64,000 bases of DNA from Methanomassiliicoccales archaeon LGM-DZ1 (GTDB taxonomy: Archaea > Thermoplasmatota > Thermoplasmata > Methanomassiliicoccales > Methanomethylophilaceae). Made by a program: the position numbers and the translations under genes. The stretch lies in assembly GCA_030168595.1 (NCBI GenBank), contig CP115556.1:1612001-1676000 (forward strand), given 5' to 3'. The notes under the pieces were generated by a model that saw only the letters and a program-made list of their open reading frames with translations, had not been told where the DNA came from and did not search any database. Below, one piece after another: positions 58,988 to 64,000 of this stretch; the stretch's first letter is position 1, and the number at the start of each line of letters is the position of its first letter.

Positions 58988-60028
58988 ATGGAACTGTGGG
59001 CCGACGGTATACTGATCGCTGTCGCCGCGCTGCTGATCGACCGCTACATCGGCGACGTCCCGAACAAGTACCATCCCCTGAGGTGGATGGGGAACCTGCT
59101 GGACGCCATGGACCGCAGGATACACGACCGGAAGTCCAAGATGTGCGTCCTCTACGGGTTCCTGGGATATGTCGTCATCCTCCTGATCTTCGGCGGCGCG
59201 GCGCTGACTATCACGGCAGTCCTCCGCAGGGGCCTGGAGGGCGTGATGGAGTTCAGCATCTTCGGGATCGAGGGAGACCTGGGGGAGGTCCTGTGGATCA
59301 TCGTCTCCGGGCTGTTTCTCAAGGTAACCTTCGCGCTCTTCGCGTTCAGGAGGTTCTGCTCTCCGATACAGGACGACCTCAGGGAGGGCCGCCTGGACGA
59401 TGCAGCCGACAAGACCCAGATGATGGTCAACCGCAGGACCAGGGGCATGGACGAGGCGCACATCGCCTCGTCGTGCTGCGAGACGGTGTCCGAGAACCTC
59501 GTGGACAGTGTGGTGTCCCCCCTCTTCTACTACGGCCTCCTGGGGCTCCCCGGGGCCATCGCTTTCAGGTGCTCCAACATGATGGACGCCATGTGGGGCC
59601 ACGTGAACGAGAAATACTACGTCCTGGGCCATTTCCCGGCGAGGCTCGACGACGTCCTGGGGTTCATCCCCTCCAGGCTCGCCCCGTTCTTCGAGCAGCT
59701 GGCCGCCTGGCTCATGCGGCTAAAGGGCAGGAAGTCTGCGGTGAGGGCCGCCGTCCGCGAGCACAGGAAGACGCCCAGCCCCAACAGCGGATGGCCAATG
59801 ACGGCCGCTGCCGCCGCCCTGGGGATCTCGTTCGAGAAGGAAGGGGTCTACGTCATGGGCGAGGGCCCCCTTCCGTCGGTAGACGATATATCCAGATGCT
59901 GCCGCCTGATAGAGGCCACGTCCCTGCTCTTCGCTGTCATAGCGGTGTTCCCCCTGTCGGCGCTGCTGGGAGTGCATGTACAGGTTTTCGCAGAGGACTT
60001 CATCCTCGGTCTGCTAGGAGTGTTCTGA
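58988..60028 (+). CDS. cbiB: Adenosylcobinamide-phosphate synthase CbiB
   Basis: 346 residues, integral membrane protein with four to five helices. The family signature LLIDRYIGDVPNKYHPLRWMG is at the N-terminus, and CETVSENLVDSVVSPLFYY and PSPNSGWPMTAAA are the other conserved blocks. It condenses adenosylcobyric acid with aminopropanol phosphate from CobD. It starts on the base following the cobD stop, so the two are translationally coupled. Confidence 0.95.
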   Translation: MELWADGILIAVAALLIDRYIGDVPNKYHPLRWMGNLLDAMDRRIHDRKSKMCVLYGFLGYVVILLIFGGAALTITAVLRRGLEGVMEFSIFGIEGDLGEVLWIIVSGLFLKVTFALFAFRRFCSPIQDDLREGRLDDAADKTQMMVNRRTRGMDEAHIASSCCETVSENLVDSVVSPLFYYGLLGLPGAIAFRCSNMMDAMWGHVNEKYYVLGHFPARLDDVLGFIPSRLAPFFEQLAAWLMRLKGRKSAVRAAVREHRKTPSPNSGWPMTAAAAALGISFEKEGVYVMGEGPLPSVDDISRCCRLIEATSLLFAVIAVFPLSALLGVHVQVFAEDFILGLLGVF

Positions 60029-60029
60029 A

Positions 60030-61151
60030 ATGAAGTATGTGCGCGGTTGCGAGGTGATCGACGAGGGCGGCGGGAACGCCACCGCCGTCATCCGCCTCAC
60101 AGAGAAGATGGAGGTGCTCAGCAGCGCCCCCATGAACGGAGGGGAGGCCCTCACCGATACGGTGTTCATCATGCAGGTCCCCCACGACTACGACAGCGTG
60201 GACTACCTGGCCGACCTGGAGGCCGTCAGGCGCAGGCATTCCCTGCCCGAAGACTCTGTGGGGTTCATGACGGCGGCCGAGGTGAAGCATGTGTTCTCCG
60301 TCTCGGAGGACAGCTTCGGCGATGCGAGCGCGTTCGTGGCCGCCACGGCGGGCGCCACCAACGCGGTGGAGGCCGGGCAGGAGCTGGACCGCTGGGAGGA
60401 GAGGAAGGCCAGGTCTGAGGAGATATCGAGGAGGCTCGCCGGAACCATCAACATCGTGGCGGTCTCATCGGTGCCGCTAGATACCGCCGGCAAGACAAAC
60501 CTGTTCATCCCGATCGTGGAGGCCAAATCCCTCGCGATGCGCGACATAGGGTACAGGGAGACCGGCACCACCTCCGATGCGATGGCCGTCATCTCCCCGG
60601 TATCGCCGAGGAGGTTCGGCTTCGCGGGCACAGGCACCGACATCGGCATATCGGTCGCCAGAGGGGTCAGGAAGGCGGTCGCGGAGTGTCTGCGCAAGCG
60701 CGGGGAATCGCCGGAGCCGGAGAGCGCCCTCAGGATGCTGCTGCGCCACAAGGTCACCCCCGGGATGCTCTGGGACTGCGCTTCCGCTCTCGGCCTCGAC
60801 GAAGGGGTCCGCGGGAAGTTCAAGGAGACCGCGGAGGCCATGGCCTCGGACCCGGACATATGCGCCGTGGTATGGGGCATCCTGTCGGCCGGCTCTGCAT
60901 CCGACAAGGGGCTCCTGTGCGGGCAGGACCCGGATTATCCGGTAGAGGTCCTCTCGGACGGGACCTGGGGGATATTCCTGGCAGGGAAGATATCTGAGGA
61001 CAGGGGAGGCGATTCCACCATCGATCTGATGAGGATGCGCCCTCTCAAAGACACTATGATCAAAGAATACGCCGAGGTCGCCGCCTACGGGCTGGTGGGC
61101 GGGGTCGTCGGTTACATGACGGGGTTCTCCGATGAGCGACGGCAGTGCTGA
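60030..61151 (+). CDS. cbiZ: Adenosylcobinamide amidohydrolase CbiZ with extra C-terminal domain
   Basis: 373 residues. Residues about 1-235 are CbiZ, which removes the nucleotide loop or aminopropanol from incomplete or foreign corrinoids so they can be rebuilt; GFMTAAEV, ATAGATNAVEAGQ, INIVAVSSVPLD and GTGTDIGISVA are typical. From about 240 an additional domain of about 130 residues begins (MLLRHKVTPGMLWDCA, then DPDICAVVWGIL and AYGLVGGVVGYMTG). It resembles the archaeal CobZ/PgpA-like alpha-ribazole phosphatase pattern, the step otherwise missing from this operon; that match is from memory and tentative. The end overlaps cobS by 20 bp. Confidence 0.88.
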   Translation: MKYVRGCEVIDEGGGNATAVIRLTEKMEVLSSAPMNGGEALTDTVFIMQVPHDYDSVDYLADLEAVRRRHSLPEDSVGFMTAAEVKHVFSVSEDSFGDASAFVAATAGATNAVEAGQELDRWEERKARSEEISRRLAGTINIVAVSSVPLDTAGKTNLFIPIVEAKSLAMRDIGYRETGTTSDAMAVISPVSPRRFGFAGTGTDIGISVARGVRKAVAECLRKRGESPEPESALRMLLRHKVTPGMLWDCASALGLDEGVRGKFKETAEAMASDPDICAVVWGILSAGSASDKGLLCGQDPDYPVEVLSDGTWGIFLAGKISEDRGGDSTIDLMRMRPLKDTMIKEYAEVAAYGLVGGVVGYMTGFSDERRQC

Positions 61152-61974
61152 ATCAGGAAAGGGAGGCATCGCCGCCGCCCTGAAGGCGATGATCTCGTTC
61201 TTCACCATCATCCGCCTCGATGTCGGGCAGACGGAGTTCGAATCCATGGAACGCAGGTTCTGGCTGGCGCCGGTCATCGGCCTGCTCAACGGCCTTGTCG
61301 CCGGGTTCATCGTGCTGCTCCTCATCGAATGCGGGGTCTCCTCGACGGTCGCGGCGGTGTTCGTGCTCGTCACTCCGTTCCTGTTCTCCAAATTCCTGCA
61401 CTTCGACGGGCTGACCGACTTCGGGGACGGGATGGTTGTCTCTTCTGGTAAGCGCGAGGACCACATACGCGCCCTCAAGGACACCCTGGTCGGCGCCGGA
61501 GGCATCGGGACGGCCATAACCGTATGCCTGATATCCTTCGCCTGCTATTGCGGGCTCTCGATATACTGGCTCATCTTCCCGGCCGTTATGATCGCCGAGA
61601 TCGCCACCAAGAACGCCCAGGTGTTCGCGGCGGCCTGGGGGGAGCCCGGGAACGGCATGGCCTCCCGCCAGGTGGGGTTCACGAACAAATCCTCCGCTGT
61701 GCGTTCCCTGATCCTCTCGGCCGTTCTTTTCATCCTCGTGTGGCTGGCCTACATCATCATCGCAGGCAACCTTGGATGGCACAAAGAAGGCCAACTGGTC
61801 GCGTACTTCGCCGTGCTGGCACTTATCATATCGTCCGTCTCGGGCTGGATCATGGCGCGCAACGCCAACCGGGTCTTCGGGTTCGTGAACGGCGATATCC
61901 TCGGGGCATCGAACGAGATCTGCCGCGCGGCCGTGCTGACGGCCTTCTGCATCATAGCCGGGCTGTGGTTCTGA
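61132..61974 (+). CDS. cobS: Adenosylcobinamide-GDP ribazoletransferase (cobalamin synthase)
   Basis: 280 residues, membrane protein with about six helices. CobS joins adenosylcobinamide-GDP to alpha-ribazole (or its phosphate), completing the lower loop. Motifs FLHFDGLTDFGDGM and GAGGIGTAITV are the conserved Mg2+-binding and family blocks, and NGDILGASNEICRAA is the C-terminal block. The start lies inside cbiZ (20-bp overlap) and the stop abuts cobY. Confidence 0.95.
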   Translation: MSDGSAESGKGGIAAALKAMISFFTIIRLDVGQTEFESMERRFWLAPVIGLLNGLVAGFIVLLLIECGVSSTVAAVFVLVTPFLFSKFLHFDGLTDFGDGMVVSSGKREDHIRALKDTLVGAGGIGTAITVCLISFACYCGLSIYWLIFPAVMIAEIATKNAQVFAAAWGEPGNGMASRQVGFTNKSSAVRSLILSAVLFILVWLAYIIIAGNLGWHKEGQLVAYFAVLALIISSVSGWIMARNANRVFGFVNGDILGASNEICRAAVLTAFCIIAGLWF

Positions 61975-62574
61975 ATGGAAGCGCTCATCAACGCCGGCGG
62001 CAAGGGCACCCGCATGGGCCCGATGGGGATCGAGAAGCCCATGCAGCCCATCGGCGGCGCGCCGGTGGTGTGGAGGGCGGTGAGCGCCATGCTGTCGGCG
62101 GACGGCATCTCCCGCGTGGTGGTGTCGGTGAGCCACAACACTCCCGAGACCGAACGCTACCTGAACGGCATGGGGATAGAGACCATCAGGACCTCCGGCG
62201 AGGACTTCATGATGGACCTGCATGACGCCTTCAGCGTTCTTGACGGGGATTACGTCATGACCTGCCCTTCCGACATGCCCCTGATAACCGACATCGCCGT
62301 CGAGGAGGCCCTGAGGGCCTTCCGCCCGGAGATGGAGTCCATGATCGTGATGGTGGATGCCGGCCTGGTCCGCAGGATGGGCATAACCCCGTCGTACACC
62401 AGGGAGATAGACGGGAAGGAATGGGTGGTGTCCGGCCTCTCGGTGATGGACAGGAAGGGCACGCTCGAGGGCAGGTACCTCAGGGAGCACTGCCTCCTGA
62501 CCGATTGGCGCGAGCTCGCGGTGAACGTCAACACGCCTGCCGAGCTCGAGCTCGCGAGAAGCATAATCGGATGA
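61975..62574 (+). CDS. cobY: Adenosylcobinamide-phosphate guanylyltransferase CobY
   Basis: 199 residues, nucleotidyltransferase fold. It activates adenosylcobinamide phosphate with GTP and is the archaeal replacement of the bacterial CobU. The NTP-binding loop is INAGGKGTRMG (residues 5-15) with EKPMQPIGG following, and CPSDMPLIT holds the metal-binding acidic residues. It starts immediately after cobS and is the last gene of cobD-cbiB-cbiZ-cobS-cobY. CobT, which would make alpha-ribazole phosphate, is not in the window. Confidence 0.93.
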   Translation: MEALINAGGKGTRMGPMGIEKPMQPIGGAPVVWRAVSAMLSADGISRVVVSVSHNTPETERYLNGMGIETIRTSGEDFMMDLHDAFSVLDGDYVMTCPSDMPLITDIAVEEALRAFRPEMESMIVMVDAGLVRRMGITPSYTREIDGKEWVVSGLSVMDRKGTLEGRYLREHCLLTDWRELAVNVNTPAELELARSIIG

Positions 62575-62603
62575 CCGGGGGCGGCCGACGGCCGCCGGGC
62601 CGG

Positions 62604-64000
62604 TCACTCTTCGCCGGTGTCCTCGAGCGCGGGGCTCTCGGACTTCTTGGACCTGCGCGCCTGGGTCTTCTTGGCGGACGCGGAGCCCTTCGCCGAGGGG
62701 GACTTCCGGACCCTCTTCTTCTTGTCCGGGAGGACGACGGTGATGACCTTCCCCACCTTGCCGTCCGCGGCCTCGCTCTCATCCTTGTCCTTGGACGAGG
62801 CGCGCTTCTTCCTGCGGGTGGGGCAGTCCATGTTGATGCACTCTTTCACGTTCCCCATCTGGATGATGGGCGCTCCGCACTCGGGGCAGGCCTCGCCGGT
62901 GGGGGTTATGGTCCCCCTGGGCCTCAGCGGGTAGGTCTGTGTGCAGTTCGGCCACTCGGAGCATCCCGCGAACCTCTTGCCGGCGCGGGAGTAGGTGATC
63001 CTTATGGTGCCCTTCTTGCAGGTGGGGCAGAGACCCAGGTTGTTCTTCTCCGTGTTGGAGGGGCATTTCGGGTCGATGCACTGGAGGGAGGGGGGCATGC
63101 CCCTCCTTATCACCTTGATCTGCGCCAGGCCGCACACCGGGCAGACCGAATCGGTCATCTGGATCATCGCGCCCTTGGGGAGCGGATAGGCCCTCTTGCA
63201 CTCGGGGTACCCGTTGCAGCCTATGAAGTTCCCGTTCTTCGACTTCTTGACGGTCATGCTGTTGCCGCAGGACGGGCAGATGCCGACGAACTGCTGCTTC
63301 TTCAGGGCGGCCTTTATCTCGTCCCCGATGGCCTCGGACTCGGACTCGATCTTCACCGCCACCCCGTGGAGCATGTTCTGGGACTCGGAGACGACGTCCC
63401 CGAGCTCCCTCTCGCCGCTGGCGATGGAGATCATGTCCCTCTCGAGCTTGGCGGTCATCTCGGGCTCGGTGATGCCTCCGCCGTGGCGCTCCAGCGCCTT
63501 GGTGAGGGCGATCCCGGAGGCGGTCGGCACCAGGTAGTTGCCCTGGACGTAGTTCCTGGAGAACAGCTTCCCGATGATGTCGTGGCGGGTGGACTTGGTG
63601 CCGAGCTGCAGGCGGTCCATCTCCTGGATGAGCGAACCCTGGTTGTACCTGTACGGGGGCTTGGTCTGGGACTCGTCGTTGGAGATCCCCCTGACGTCCA
63701 CGGTGTCGCCGACGGCGAGCTCCGGGACCCTGGACTCGGCGGACCTGAGGTACTTCCCGTAGTACTTCTTCCAGCCCTTCTCCTTCTGAACGTACCCCTC
63801 GGCCGCGAAGGGTTCCCCTCCGACGTCGAGCTTCACTTTCGTGACCTCAGCCTGCGCGTTGGGGGCCAGGGTCGCCAGGAAGCGCCTGACGATTAGTTCG
63901 TAGAGCTTCCACTTGTCTCCTTTCATCTTCTTGGAGGAAGCAGCAGCTGTCGGGTAGATAGGCGGATGGTCCGTCGTCCTCCTCTTGCCGCGGGACGGGG
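62604..64000 (-). CDS. topA: DNA topoisomerase I (type IA), C-terminal part, cut by window edge
   Basis: About 465 C-terminal residues on the minus strand; the frame stays open to the right edge, so the 5' part is outside (an internal Met at 63926 is not the true start). RGKRRTTDHPPIYPTAA at the edge and GTKSTRHDIIGKLFSRNYV further on are type IA topoisomerase motifs. After residue about 225 of this fragment come four C4 zinc-ribbon units (CPSCGNS...CNGYPEC, CPVCG...CIDPKC, CPTCK...CSEWPNC, CPECG...CINMDC) and a Lys/Ser/Ala-rich basic tail. It relaxes negative supercoils. It is convergent with the corrinoid operon. Confidence 0.93.
   Translation of the reverse strand, partial: PSRGKRRTTDHPPIYPTAAASSKKMKGDKWKLYELIVRRFLATLAPNAQAEVTKVKLDVGGEPFAAEGYVQKEKGWKKYYGKYLRSAESRVPELAVGDTVDVRGISNDESQTKPPYRYNQGSLIQEMDRLQLGTKSTRHDIIGKLFSRNYVQGNYLVPTASGIALTKALERHGGGITEPEMTAKLERDMISIASGERELGDVVSESQNMLHGVAVKIESESEAIGDEIKAALKKQQFVGICPSCGNSMTVKKSKNGNFIGCNGYPECKRAYPLPKGAMIQMTDSVCPVCGLAQIKVIRRGMPPSLQCIDPKCPSNTEKNNLGLCPTCKKGTIRITYSRAGKRFAGCSEWPNCTQTYPLRPRGTITPTGEACPECGAPIIQMGNVKECINMDCPTRRKKRASSKDKDESEAADGKVGKVITVVLPDKKKRVRKSPSAKGSASAKKTQARRSKKSESPALEDTGEE

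Overview
The window comes from a GC-rich methanogenic archaeon, most likely a host-associated member of the Methanomassiliicoccales (Thermoplasmata). The evidence is: archaeal information-processing genes (RpoL, archaeosine synthase, aTrm5, diphthine synthase, archaeal DNA ligase, a Hef-type helicase); TATA boxes about 25 bp upstream of many start codons; a four-subunit pyruvate:ferredoxin oxidoreductase; an unusually large cobalt and corrinoid gene content, as expected where methanogenesis runs on corrinoid methyltransferases; and giant adhesin-like proteins with InlB-type repeats. Of about 45 gene ends I could read, nearly all use TGA, one uses TAA and none uses TAG, which fits a pyrrolysine-decoding lineage. 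The taxonomic placement is inference; no marker RNA other than one tRNA is present.

Layout. 1-2.3 kb: 5' part of PEP synthase (minus) and a divergent AAA/DUF234-type ATPase. 2.4-5.4 kb: porCDAB. 5.6-8.6 kb: DUF92 membrane protein, then the minus-strand unit pyrB-pyrI-UPF0200 kinase-small protein. 8.7-11.6 kb: archaeosine synthase, a candidate 100-nt ncRNA, and a DUF368 polyprenyl-phosphate translocase. 12-15 kb: ChlD/ChlI-like chelatase subunits. 15.1-19.7 kb: a small Lys-rich protein and a cobalt ECF transporter (fused cbiMN, cbiQ, two different cbiO). 19.8-30.5 kb: tRNA-Gly, aquaporin, a 1205-residue TPR protein, truD, rpoL, DNA ligase, Hef-like helicase, an IscA-like protein and an AhpD-like protein.

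30.6-37.9 kb is the most unusual part: a secreted protein made of four DUF4430-like (transcobalamin C-terminal-like) domains, a BtuF-like binding protein with its own N-terminal DUF4430-like domain, a 1070-residue BtuC-type permease carrying an extracellular DUF4430-like domain, a PQQ-type beta-propeller and an extra membrane helix at its N-terminus, and a BtuD-type ATPase. I read this as a corrinoid capture and import system with built-in extracellular receptors.

38-41.3 kb: a hypothetical protein, a structured non-coding stretch and ADP-forming acetyl-CoA synthetase. 41.6-55.2 kb: a secreted protein divergent from a 3495-residue adhesin-like protein, followed 9 bp later by a BspA-type LRR/InlB-repeat protein with a C-terminal membrane anchor. 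55.3-57.6 kb: diphthine synthase, aTrm5, dCTP deaminase. 57.9-62.6 kb: a tightly packed corrinoid nucleotide-loop and salvage operon (cobD-like, cbiB, cbiZ with an extra C-terminal domain, cobS, cobY). 62.6-64 kb: C-terminal part of topoisomerase I.

The cobalt importer, possible cobalt chelatase subunits, corrinoid importer and corrinoid completion/remodelling operon together cover metal uptake, insertion, scavenging of external corrinoids and their conversion to a usable cofactor. PorCDAB and acetyl-CoA synthetase (both acting at acetyl-CoA) share a short motif in their upstream regions.
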